DNA of 6,017 nt from Streptomyces speibonae (GCA_000715605.1 KL568615.1:75209-81225), one strand, 5' to 3'. Numbered from the stretch's first letter, positions 1-5,142 are shown. A program made the numbers and translations. The notes: generated from the letters alone by a model not told the origin.

Positions 1-458
1 GTGGTGAACACCGCCCCGAGCCACTGCGCCCGCCCGGTGAACCAGCCGCCGGTCCGGGCCTGTTCGCCGATCCACGCCTCCGGCCCGGGCTGGAACCGGG
101 TGGTGAAGAAGACCACCGAGGCCACCCCGGCCTCCTCGACGGCGTCGACCACCGCCCGGCCCTGGCCGACCGTCGGCGCGAGCGGCTTGTCGAGCAGCAG
201 ATGGCACCCCGCCCGCGCCGCGCGCACGGCCAGCTCCGCCTGCACCCCCGGCGGCAGCGCGACGGCCACCGCGTCCACGTCGGCGAGGAGCGCGTCGATG
301 TCGTCGTAGGCCCGGACGCCGTGCTCTGCGGCCAGCTCCGCGGCGGCGTCCGGGCGGCGGCCCCACACTCCGGCGAAGTCGAGGTCCGGGTGCCCGCCGA
401 GGGCGGGGGCGTGTGCCACCCGCGCCCAGGGGCCCGTGCCGAGCAGTCCGATCCGCAT
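1..458 (-). CDS. Gfo/Idh/MocA-family NAD(P)-dependent oxidoreductase, N-terminal part (3' end outside window)
   Basis: The first 152 residues are present and the gene runs off the left edge. The protein opens with MRIGLLGTGPWARVAHAP, a Rossmann beta-alpha-beta with the GxGxxA-type dinucleotide motif near residues 7-12. A second strand (FAGVWGRR, about 28-35) follows, then DAVAVALPP (62-70) and LLLDKPLAPT (about 87-96). The DKP triad stands where most relatives have EKP, and its lysine (about K91) is the residue that contacts substrate and cofactor in the family. Members typically have about 330-390 residues with a C-terminal substrate-binding domain, so that domain, and with it the specificity, is not visible. 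Known members oxidise or reduce sugars, inositols or trans-dihydrodiols in the cytosol. The ATG at 458 is supported by a GGGGAGAGG-like ribosome binding site about 9 bases upstream. The gene lies 132 bases downstream of the VOC gene on the same strand but has its own candidate promoter. The family call is firm; the substrate is unknown. Confidence 0.88.
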   Translation of the reverse strand, partial: MRIGLLGTGPWARVAHAPALGGHPDLDFAGVWGRRPDAAAELAAEHGVRAYDDIDALLADVDAVAVALPPGVQAELAVRAARAGCHLLLDKPLAPTVGQGRAVVDAVEEAGVASVVFFTTRFQPGPEAWIGEQARTGGWFTGRAQWLGAVFT

Positions 459-522
459 GCCGCCGCCTCTCCCCGCGGGCCGGCGTCCGCCGGACCGGTG
501 CCATGGTCGCGCTTCGGTCCGT

Positions 523-552
523 ACGATGATCCCTGCCGAAATGCCTTGTCAA
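523..552 (-). promoter_or_regulatory. Candidate promoter of the Gfo/Idh/MocA gene
   Basis: On the minus strand a perfect TTGACA lies at 552-547. Eighteen bases further is CATCGT (528-523), a partial match to the actinobacterial TAnnnT box. An alternative -10, GATCAT (531-526), gives 15-base spacing. Either places the transcription start roughly 55-65 bases before the ATG at 458. The -35 is the strong element and the -10 is weak, so the exact start is uncertain. Confidence 0.4.
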
Positions 553-590
553 CAGCGGGCCGCGGGGGAGGGCGGGGCGGCGCCGGGCGG

Positions 591-1004
591 TCAGCTCTCG
601 CGCTGGTTGATGTTGACCATCCAGGGGATGCCGAAGCGGTCCGCGCACATCCCGAACACGTCGCCCCACATCTGCTTCTCCAGCGGCACCGACACCGAGC
701 CGCTTCCGGAGAGCTTGTCCCAGTAGCCGCGCAGGGTGCTCTCGTCCTCGCCGCTGAGGCTCACGGCGAAGTTGTTGCCCGGCTTGTGCTCCATGCCCGG
801 CGGCATGTCGGAGCCCATCAGGGTGAAGCCCTCCGTGGTGGTCAGCATGCCGTGCATGATCTTGTCCGAGTTCTCGGCACCGGGGTGCCCGACCTCGCCG
901 AAGGTGTTGAGGCGCAGCTCGCCGCCGAACACCTCCTTGTAGAACTCCAGCGCCTGCCGCGCGTCCCCGTCGAAACTCAGGTACGGGTTGAGAAGCGAGG
1001 CCAT
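591..1004 (-). CDS. PhnB-like VOC-superfamily protein (glyoxalase/bleomycin-resistance fold)
   Basis: This is a complete 137-residue protein, the usual length for the PhnB-like branch of the vicinal oxygen chelate superfamily. It starts MASLLNPYLSFDGDARQALE with the expected first beta strand and the helix carrying ALEFYKEVFGGE (about 18-29). The C-terminal signature MWGDVFGMCADRFGIPWMVN (about 111-130) is the hallmark of this branch. The fold is paired beta-alpha-beta-beta-beta modules, usually dimeric and cytosolic. Some VOC proteins are metal enzymes, but PhnB-like proteins mostly have no proven reaction, and the automatic label '3-demethylubiquinone methyltransferase' sometimes given to them should not be trusted. 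The start is fixed by AGGAGGT on the minus strand (1015-1009), five bases before the ATG. The gene is divergent from the aldo/keto reductase. A link through reactive aldehydes would be speculation. Confidence 0.9.
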   Translation of the reverse strand: MASLLNPYLSFDGDARQALEFYKEVFGGELRLNTFGEVGHPGAENSDKIMHGMLTTTEGFTLMGSDMPPGMEHKPGNNFAVSLSGEDESTLRGYWDKLSGSGSVSVPLEKQMWGDVFGMCADRFGIPWMVNINQRES

Positions 1005-1008
1005 ACAT

Positions 1009-1015
1009 ACCTCCT
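1009..1015 (-). promoter_or_regulatory. Strong ribosome binding site of the VOC gene
   Basis: On the minus strand the heptamer AGGAGGT lies five bases before the ATG at 1004. It matches the 16S anti-Shine-Dalgarno core perfectly and is by far the strongest such site in the window. It settles the start and suggests efficient translation. Confidence 0.8.
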
Positions 1016-1223
1016 AAAACAGTGCATTCGGATCGTTTGCGCGCAGCGTAGCGCCGGGAGCCGGTGCCCGCGCGGCGGCGCCGTCGTCGTACGCCCGGGG
1101 ATTCAGCGCTCCGCGTGCTGAATGCGTTCGCTTTCTTCTATTGGATTTCCGGCCGCCCCGGGATCAGGCTGGTAAGCGCTGTCCACGACCGTCGCAGTCA
1201 CAGCCGGAAGAGGTCACTTCCTT
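1016..1223. promoter_or_regulatory. Divergent promoter region between the VOC and aldo/keto reductase genes
   Basis: This is the 208-base gap between two divergent starts. It must hold at least two promoters, but no textbook -35/-10 pair is visible. On the minus strand TACGCT (1050-1045) is a TAnnnT-type -10 candidate that would give the VOC gene a leader of about 34 bases. On the plus side an AT-rich pocket at about 1119-1149 (ctttcttctattggattt) stands out against the high GC. The strongest element is the inverted repeat at 1101-1123, described separately. Confidence 0.5.
1101..1123. repeat. Inverted repeat ATTCAGC-N9-GCTGAAT, candidate operator
   Basis: Two perfect 7-base arms (1101-1107 and 1117-1123) are separated by nine bases. 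Centre-to-centre spacing is 16 bases, about one and a half helical turns. The site lies midway between two divergent start codons and borders the AT-rich pocket, so it is well placed for a dimeric repressor acting on either gene. No regulator gene is adjacent. Chance occurrence cannot be excluded from one sequence. Confidence 0.4.
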
Positions 1224-2081
1224 ATGCACACCCGCCGTATCGGTGATGTCGAAGTCGGTGCCGTCGGTCTGGGCGCGATGCCCATGTCGATCGAGGGCCG
1301 CCCGGACGAGGCCAGGTCCCTGGACACCCTCCGCGCCGCCCTGGACGCCGGCGTCACGCTGATCGACACCGCGGACTCCTACCACAGGGACGCCGGCGAG
1401 GTCGGCCACAACGAGACCCTGATCGCCAAGGCCCTCGCCTCCCACGACCGGGGCGGCGACGTCCTGGTCGCCACCAAGGGCGGCCATCTGCGCCCCGGCG
1501 ACGGCAGCTGGACACAGGACGGGAGTCCCGCCCACCTGAAGCGGGCCTGCGAGGCGTCCCTGCGCCGGCTCGGCGTGGAGGCCATCGGGCTCTACCAGTT
1601 CCACCGGCCCGACCCCCGCGTGCCGTACGCCGAGTCCGTCGGCGCGCTGCTGGAGCTGCTGGACGAGGGGAAGATCCGCATGGCGGGCATCTCCAACGCC
1701 GATCCGGACCAGATCCGTGAGGCCCGGGAGATCCTCGGCGGCCGGCTGGTCTCGGTGCAGAACCGGTTCTCGCCCATCTTCCGGTCCAGCGAGCCGGAGC
1801 TCGAGCTGTGCGACGAGCTCGGCATCGCGTTCCTGCCGTACAGCCCCTTCGGGGGCATCGCCCGGGCCGGCGCACTCGCCACCGACCACGCGGCGTTCGC
1901 CCGGGTCGCCGACGCGCACGGGGTGAGCGCGCACCAGGTCTGCCTGGCCTGGATGCTCGCCAAGTCCCCGGTGGTCGTGCCCATCCCGGGAGCGAGCCGC
2001 CCGGAGTCCGTCCGCGACTCGACAGCGGCCGCCGGCCTCGAACTGACCCCGGAGGAGATCGCGGCCCTGGACGCCGCCTGA
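1224..2081 (+). CDS. Aldo/keto reductase
   Basis: This is a complete 285-residue (beta/alpha)8-barrel oxidoreductase that should use NADPH to reduce aldehydes or ketones in the cytosol. All four catalytic residues are visible: Asp48 and Tyr53 in LIDTADSYH, Lys85 in VATKGG, and His127 in LYQFHRPDP. GISNADPDQIREA (about 155-167) and the cofactor-binding C-terminal stretch VVVPIPGASRPESV are also typical. Length is at the short end of the usual 280-340 and the protein ends EEIAALDAA, as many bacterial members do. The ATG at 1224 is chosen because the conserved strand RRIGDVEVGAVGLGAMPM begins directly after it and GGAAGAGG lies ten bases upstream (1206-1213). Large open frames on the opposite strand are shadows of its third-position GC. 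The gene is monocistronic in appearance, with the repeat-rich region behind it. The physiological substrate cannot be told. Confidence 0.93.
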   Translation: MHTRRIGDVEVGAVGLGAMPMSIEGRPDEARSLDTLRAALDAGVTLIDTADSYHRDAGEVGHNETLIAKALASHDRGGDVLVATKGGHLRPGDGSWTQDGSPAHLKRACEASLRRLGVEAIGLYQFHRPDPRVPYAESVGALLELLDEGKIRMAGISNADPDQIREAREILGGRLVSVQNRFSPIFRSSEPELELCDELGIAFLPYSPFGGIARAGALATDHAAFARVADAHGVSAHQVCLAWMLAKSPVVVPIPGASRPESVRDSTAAAGLELTPEEIAALDAA

Positions 2082-2246
2082 CCCGACGGCACGTGAGCTG
2101 ACGGACGGCACCTCACCCACACCCGACCCGCACCAGCGGCCCCGCCACCGCAGCCCGCGACACCGGCGAGTACGCCGAACCTCGTCGCGCTCCCGACGCG
2201 GGTGCCCCACCGTGCGGCCTTCCGGCGGCCGAGCCCGGCGCTCGTC

Positions 2247-2283
2247 GCCGCGGGGTGGAGCGCGTGCGCCTGACCGCGCCGCG
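2247..2283 (+). repeat. Direct repeat A, copy 1
   Basis: This 37-base unit begins GCCGCGGGGTGGAGCGCGTG and ends CTGACCGCGCCGCG. It is identical base for base to 2551-2587 and closely similar to 2409-2456. Copy 1 is followed directly by repeat B (2284-2354) without a spacer. Confidence 0.8.
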
Positions 2284-2354
2284 TCCGGCGGTGCGGTGGC
2301 CGATGCCTGGTCACCGGCCGGCCCTGGAGACCTCCTGAGCGCGCCGCGTTCCTG
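2284..2354 (+). repeat. Direct repeat B, copy 1
   Basis: This 71-base unit aligns without gaps to 2636-2706; by eye I count about 12 mismatches. The best-conserved stretch is GAGACCTCCTGA followed by CGCGCCGC. Looser similarity continues to about 2389, paired with about 2740 in the other copy. Confidence 0.75.
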
Positions 2355-2408
2355 CGGGGCTGCGGCTCCCGGGTGCCGCTCCCTCACAGCAGGGGAGCTT
2401 CCTCCGTC

Positions 2409-2456
2409 GCCGCGGGGTGGAGCGGGTGCGCCTTGTCCGGGCCGCGCTCGCGACGG
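2409..2456 (+). repeat. Direct repeat A, copy 2 (diverged)
   Basis: The first 16 bases (GCCGCGGGGTGGAGCG) match the other two copies exactly. The middle differs by several substitutions and one inserted base. The end (GCCGCGCTCGCGACGG) matches copy 3 in 15 of 16 bases. Copies 1, 2 and 3 start 162 and 142 bases apart. Confidence 0.7.
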
Positions 2457-2550
2457 TCCTGGGGGTCGGTCGTCTTCGTCGTGGGGTCCCGGCGGTGCGC
2501 TGTTTCGGTCGGTCGGTCGGGTGTCCCTGTCGCCGCAGCGCGGTGCCACT

Positions 2551-2597
2551 GCCGCGGGGTGGAGCGCGTGCGCCTGACCGCGCCGCGCTCACGACGG
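2551..2597 (+). repeat. Direct repeat A, copy 3
   Basis: The first 37 bases are identical to copy 1 (2247-2283). The next ten bases extend the similarity to copy 2 (CTCACGACGG against CTCGCGACGG). From the end of the identical 37-base stretch there are 48 bases before repeat B copy 2, where copy 1 has none. Confidence 0.8.
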
Positions 2598-2635
2598 GCG
2601 GCCGGCACGGGGACCGGAGCCCCCTCGTCGGAGAG

Positions 2636-2706
2636 CCCGGCGGTCCGGTGTCCGACGCCCGGCCACCGGTCGGCCCCCGAGACCTCCTGACCGCGCCGCA
2701 CTCCTG
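2636..2706 (+). repeat. Direct repeat B, copy 2
   Basis: This 71-base partner of 2284-2354 aligns without gaps. Its GGCGGTCCGGTG (2639-2650) recurs exactly at 2758-2769, the start of a further, more diverged copy. That later stretch (2753-2773) also matches 2211-2231 in 18 of 21 bases. Confidence 0.75.
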
Positions 2707-3023
2707 GCGAGGGCTGCGCCCCAGGTTCCGCTCCCCTCGCCGAAGGCCTAGCCGTGCGGCGGTCCGGTGGCCGGTTCCTGCGGCCACGGCCCGGTCGCCC
2801 ACTCGTGCGGACGTGGGGGACCGGCCCCTCGCCGGGAAGCCCGGTCGCGCGGTAGCGATGGCCGGTGCCTGGCCGTCGGCCGCGCATCAACGTGGCCCCG
2901 GGGCGCGGGTGTTGGTCGTCCGCTCGCGTGACGCGCCGGGTTTGTCGTGGCCTTCGCGGTGTTCGTGGCACGCGGTGCCGTCCGTGAGGGAGTCACAGGG
3001 CATCGAGTGTCGGTCAGGGGGCG

Positions 3024-3029
3024 TATGAT
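3024..3029 (+). promoter_or_regulatory. -10 box TATGAT of the DUF5133-like gene
   Basis: TATGAT differs from the consensus in one base and stands out in this GC-rich region. It predicts a transcription start near 3036 and a leader of about 74 bases. At the proper distance (about 3000-3006) there is no recognisable -35, so the promoter may need an activator. Confidence 0.5.
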
Positions 3030-3034
3030 TTCAG

Positions 3035-3050
3035 TCACTTGCGCACGTGA
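3035..3050. promoter_or_regulatory. 16-bp imperfect palindrome at the predicted transcription start, candidate operator
   Basis: TCACTTGCGCACGTGA reads as its own reverse complement in 14 of 16 positions; only the fourth base and its partner break the symmetry. It begins five bases after the TATGAT box, so a bound dimer would cover the start point. This geometry fits a repressor operator. The cognate protein is not identifiable here. Confidence 0.45.
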
Positions 3051-3094
3051 GGTGAGTGATTCCGCCTGGTTCGGGCATACGCAGCGAAAACCAG

Positions 3095-3102
3095 AGAGGG
3101 GA
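3095..3102 (+). promoter_or_regulatory. Ribosome binding site deciding the GTG 3110 start
   Basis: AGAGGGGA ends seven bases before GTG 3110. The competing in-frame GTG at 3056 has a GGTG-like stretch directly abutting it and no usable spacing, so 3110 is preferred. Confidence 0.65.
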
Positions 3103-3109
3103 CGCATTC

Positions 3110-3373
3110 GTGCTCGGACCGGACCCGAAGGCCGTCAGACACCTGCTGACTCGGTACGCGACGCTGCGGATCGCTCAGGCGGAGCGGTACACGCCCGCGG
3201 CGGCACGCGAACTGAAGGAGATCAGCCACACGCTCTGCGTGACGATGGGGGCATCCGGCATCCACGAGGCCATAGCGAGGGCCGACGCGCTGCTCGACCG
3301 GGCCGCCCGGCCCGCTCCTCCCGGCCGCACCGCGCCGGCGGACGGCGACAGCGGTCTGTCCCTGGCCGTCTGA
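3110..3373 (+). CDS. DUF5133-like small protein
   Basis: An 87-residue protein read from GTG 3110. It begins (M)LGPDPKAVRHLLTRYATLRI and continues through AAARELKEISHTLCVTMGAS and IHEAIARADALLDRAAR, then a Pro/Ala-rich tail of about 20 residues. This pattern (a helix with RYxxLRIA, the TLCVTMGA segment, then an EAIARAD helix) resembles the DUF5133 proteins common in Streptomyces, which often occur in several copies per genome; their biochemical role is unknown to me. No signal peptide or membrane segment is visible, so it is presumably cytosolic. The start rests on the AGAGGGGA site and on the similarity beginning at this point; an in-frame GTG at 3056 would add 18 unlikely residues. It is convergent with the GlxA-type regulator, with only 14 bases between stops. 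The -10 box and palindrome upstream suggest specific regulation. Confidence 0.8.
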   Translation: MLGPDPKAVRHLLTRYATLRIAQAERYTPAAARELKEISHTLCVTMGASGIHEAIARADALLDRAARPAPPGRTAPADGDSGLSLAV

Positions 3374-3387
3374 GCACCCGCCGGCCG

Positions 3388-4359
3388 CTACGACGCCCGC
3401 GCGGTGACGGCGCGCCGCCCGTTGAACGATGAGCGGTAGGCATGCGGGGTGGTGCCCACCACCTTGCGGAAGCGCTCACGGAACGCCGTGGGCGAGCCGA
3501 AGCCGGCCTGCTGCGCGATCCGTTCCACCGTGTGGTCGCTGTTCTCCAGCAGATACTGCGCCCGCCGCACCCGGGCCCGCAGCAGCCACTGCAACGGCGT
3601 CGTGCCCGTCTGCTCGCGGAAGCGCCGGCTGAACGTGCGCTCGCTCATCCCGGCGCGCGCCGCCATCGAGGCGAGCGTCACCTCGTGGGCCAGGTTGTCC
3701 TCGAGCCAGTCCAGGAGCGGCTCCAGATCGGACCCGCGGGGCACCGGCGGGTGCTCGTGCACGATGAACTGGGCCTGGCCGCCCTCCCGTTCCAGCGGCA
3801 TCACCGACATGCGGGCGGCGTTCGCGGCGACGGCCGAGCCCCAGTCCCGGCGGATCATGTGCAGGCACATGTCCAGCGCGGCGGCGGCACCGGCCGAGGT
3901 GAGGATCTGTCCGTTGTCGACGTAGAGCACGTCCGGCTGCACGTCGACGCGGGGGTGGTCCCGGGCGAGCCGCGCGGCGGCCACCCAGTGCGTGGTGGCG
4001 CGCCGGCCGTCCAGCAGCCCGGCCTCCGCCAGGACGAAGGCGCCCACGCACACCGAGGCGATCCGGGTACCCGCCGCGGCCGCCCGCCGCAGCGCGGCGA
4101 AAACCGCGGGGGAGGGTGGCGGAGCGTCTTCCGCGCGGCCGGGCACGATGATCGTGTCGGCGTCGGCCAGCGCCCGGAGCCCGCGGTCGACGCGCAGGCC
4201 GAAGCCACCGTCCGCGGTCACCTCCGGCCGCTCGGCGCACAGCCGCACCCGGTAGGGATGCCGGCCGTCGGGCAGCCGCGTCCAGTCGAAGACCTGCATG
4301 GGCGCCGCCATGTCGAACGGCACGACGCCATCGAGCACCAGAATCGCCACGGAGTGCAT
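3388..4359 (-). CDS. GlxA-family transcriptional regulator (DJ-1/PfpI-like domain + AraC-type HTH)
   Basis: A 323-residue, two-domain regulator. Residues 1 to about 190 form a class-I glutamine amidotransferase/DJ-1-like domain: MHSVAILVLDGVVPFDMAAP, then TIIVPGRAED (about 69-78), then ASVCVGAFVLAEAGLLDGR with Cys104 at the nucleophile-elbow position, then RATTHWVAAARLA. In regulators of this family the domain probably senses a ligand rather than catalysing. Residues about 210-310 form an AraC HTH domain with both helix-turn-helix units: LASMAARAGMSERTFSRRF and VERIAQQAGFGSPTAFRERF, the latter followed by GTTPHAYR. Length is typical (about 310-330). The ATG at 4359 is chosen because family members begin with this strand; the longer reading from 4419 adds 20 untypical residues. 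The site before the ATG is poor (GTGGGGTC). It is divergent from the membrane-protein gene, which it probably controls. The ligand is unknown. Confidence 0.9.
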   Translation of the reverse strand: MHSVAILVLDGVVPFDMAAPMQVFDWTRLPDGRHPYRVRLCAERPEVTADGGFGLRVDRGLRALADADTIIVPGRAEDAPPPSPAVFAALRRAAAAGTRIASVCVGAFVLAEAGLLDGRRATTHWVAAARLARDHPRVDVQPDVLYVDNGQILTSAGAAAALDMCLHMIRRDWGSAVAANAARMSVMPLEREGGQAQFIVHEHPPVPRGSDLEPLLDWLEDNLAHEVTLASMAARAGMSERTFSRRFREQTGTTPLQWLLRARVRRAQYLLENSDHTVERIAQQAGFGSPTAFRERFRKVVGTTPHAYRSSFNGRRAVTARAS

Positions 4360-4365
4360 GACCCC

Positions 4366-4371
4366 ACGATA
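4366..4371 (-). promoter_or_regulatory. Possible -10 box of the GlxA-type regulator, compatible with a leaderless mRNA
   Basis: On the minus strand TATCGT (TAnnnT type) ends six bases before the ATG at 4359. A start 6-8 bases further would fall at or next to the A of ATG, giving a leaderless or almost leaderless transcript. This agrees with the lack of a convincing Shine-Dalgarno sequence. The -35 is weak (TTCAGA at 19 bases). Confidence 0.3.
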
Positions 4372-4438
4372 GACGGATTCCCGCCATGCCTCTGAACCGC
4401 GCAATCGGCGCGCCGACATGCAGTGACCCTGGTGGAGA

Positions 4439-4463
4439 CCGTTGGCGGGAACCCGTTGGAACC
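4439..4463. repeat. Direct repeat in the divergent region, candidate regulator binding site
   Basis: CCGTTGG occurs at 4439-4445 and again at 4453-4459, a 14-base period. GGAACC follows each, at 4448-4453 and 4458-4463. AraC-type activators commonly bind direct repeats. This one lies between the GlxA-type regulator and its divergent neighbour, upstream of the TAGCGT element (4502-4507), and could serve both control of the neighbour and autoregulation. Confidence 0.4.
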
Positions 4464-4501
4464 TGTCGTTTCAGCCTCTGGGTGACCGCCCGGGGCGCCT
4501 C

Positions 4502-4507
4502 TAGCGT
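4502..4507 (+). promoter_or_regulatory. Candidate -10 box of the membrane-protein gene
   Basis: TAGCGT fits the actinobacterial TAnnnT pattern and would start transcription near 4514, about 44 bases before the GTG. The nearest -35-like sequence, GTGACC at 4482-4487, is only 14 bases away, too close for a normal promoter. This is consistent with activator dependence or with a wrong call. Confidence 0.3.
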
Positions 4508-4557
4508 GAGCCCGGCACCGCTGATCAGAAGCCAGATCACACCAAGGAAAGAGTCCG

Positions 4558-5031
4558 GTGACCAAGCTCCTGCTGTCTCTCCATGTCCTGGCCGCCATCA
4601 TCGCCGTCGGTCCCGTGACCGTCGCGGCCAGCATGTTCCCGCCGGCCGTACGCCGCGCCGCCCCGGCGGAGGGCGACGCCACCGCCCCGAAGGCGGTCAC
4701 CACCGTCGCCCTGCTCCACCGCATCTGCCGGGTCTACGCCCGCATCGGAATCCTCGTGCCCCTCCTCGGCCTCGCCACCGCCCTCGCGATGGGCGTGCTG
4801 GGCGACGGCTGGCTCATCGCCTCGATCACCCTGACCGCGGTGGCCGCCGGGGTCCTCCTCGCCTTCGTGCTGCCCCGTCAGGACGAGCTCGTCGAACAGC
4901 TCACCGGGCACCTGCCGGTCGACCGGCGGAGCACCGTGCGGCTCGCCATGTTCACCGGCGTCTTCAATCTCCTCTGGGCGACCGTCACGGTCCTGATGAT
5001 CGTCCGTCCCGGCTCGACCACGGGCGCCTGA
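4558..5031 (+). CDS. Four-helix integral membrane protein (DUF2269-like)
   Basis: A 157-residue hydrophobic protein with four predicted membrane segments: about 3-26 (LLLSLHVLAAIIAVGPVTVA), 63-82, 86-105 and 130-149. Between the first and second lies a polar stretch with many Ala, Pro and charged residues plus HRICRVYARIG; between the third and fourth lies a charged loop (LPRQDELVEQLTGHLPVDRR). Size, topology and the LHVLAA opening resemble DUF2269-type membrane proteins, whose function is unknown; the family name is a recollection, not a search result. The GTG start has a good site, AAGGAAAG, ending six bases upstream (4544-4551). It is divergent from the GlxA-type regulator with a 198-base gap holding a direct repeat, which makes it the most likely regulatory target. 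No transport or catalytic motif is visible. Confidence 0.82.
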   Translation: MTKLLLSLHVLAAIIAVGPVTVAASMFPPAVRRAAPAEGDATAPKAVTTVALLHRICRVYARIGILVPLLGLATALAMGVLGDGWLIASITLTAVAAGVLLAFVLPRQDELVEQLTGHLPVDRRSTVRLAMFTGVFNLLWATVTVLMIVRPGSTTGA

Positions 5032-5044
5032 CCGCCCGGCCGCA

Positions 5045-5068
5045 GCCGCCGGCACCGCAATCCGCGGC
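5045..5068 (+). terminator. Possible terminator hairpin after the membrane-protein gene
   Basis: GCCGC (5045-5049) pairs with GCGGC (5064-5068), and after a one-base bulge GG pairs with CC, leaving a nine-base loop. It begins 14 bases after the stop codon. There is no T tract, which is common for actinobacterial terminators, but stems this GC-rich also arise by chance in such DNA. Confidence 0.35.
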
Positions 5069-5136
5069 GAATACCATGTGACCGTTCCGTATCCCGTCGT
5101 ACCGGGGGAAGTCGCACCTCGCGCCGGACGTGCCCC

Positions 5137-5142
5137 TACACT
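5137..5142 (+). promoter_or_regulatory. Candidate -10 box of the small charged-protein gene
   Basis: TACACT fits TAnnnT and would start transcription near 5149, about 46 bases before the GTG. No clear -35 is seen. The predicted leader contains a short hairpin, CCCCG-CAC-CGGGG (5155-5167), before the ribosome binding site AGAAAGG (5177-5183). Confidence 0.35.

Larger units (their letters stand above)
2082..3109. other. 1-kb gene-free, repeat-rich GC-rich spacer
   Basis: No credible gene lies between the aldo/keto reductase and the DUF5133-like gene. Open frames exist on both strands, but they translate to Arg/Pro/Gly/Ala-rich, low-complexity text with no domain and no good ribosome binding site, and they change frame from one repeat copy to the next. 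From about 2211 to 2773 the sequence is built largely of diverged direct repeats (separate entries). A TCGG x4 microsatellite sits at 2505-2520. The 3' part (about 2880-3020) holds no repeat that I can see and leads into the promoter of the DUF5133-like gene. A non-coding RNA or a decayed gene cannot be excluded. Confidence 0.7.

Noticed and set aside
201..1121. 306-residue open frame on the plus strand
   Set aside because: It covers the Gfo/Idh/MocA and VOC genes antisense and has no recognisable motif. The minus-strand genes have clear motifs and ribosome binding sites.
2085..2111. GACGGCAC direct repeat with GTGAG/CTCAC arms after the aldo/keto reductase stop, possible terminator
   Set aside because: The stem is only 5 bp with a long loop and no T tract, so it is not convincing.
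1164..2549. 461-residue open frame on the minus strand
   Set aside because: It runs antisense to the whole aldo/keto reductase and on into the repeat region. Its translation is Arg/Gly/Pro-rich with no domain, a typical shadow of high-GC coding DNA.
2384..3028. Plus-strand frame (2417-3028) and minus-strand frame (2384-2971) in the repeat spacer
   Set aside because: Composition is dominated by Arg, Pro, Gly and Ala, there is no ribosome binding site, and the repeat copies fall in different frames, so no single protein is conserved.
3347..3360. Small hairpin GACAG-CGGT-CTGTC near the stop of the DUF5133-like gene
   Set aside because: It is only a 5-bp stem and lies inside the coding sequence. 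It could help termination between the convergent genes but is too weak to call.
3056..3373. Upstream GTG start at 3056 for the DUF5133-like protein
   Set aside because: The 18 extra residues do not resemble the family, spacing to any Shine-Dalgarno sequence is wrong, and the region looks like a leader between -10 box and GTG 3110.
3442..4395. 317-residue plus-strand frame, and a 354-residue minus-strand frame at 3476-4540
   Set aside because: Both overlap the GlxA-type regulator, which has Cys104 and two HTH motifs. The alternatives are low-complexity.
4360..4419. Extended start (ATG 4419) for the GlxA-type regulator
   Set aside because: It adds 20 Arg-rich residues before the conserved MHSVAILVLDG strand, and the added stretch overlaps the probable promoter.
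4447..4471. ECF sigma-factor promoter suggested by GGAAC motifs
   Set aside because: The nearest CGTT element is only about 13-14 bases downstream, shorter than the 15-18 bases expected, so the motifs are better read as a direct repeat.
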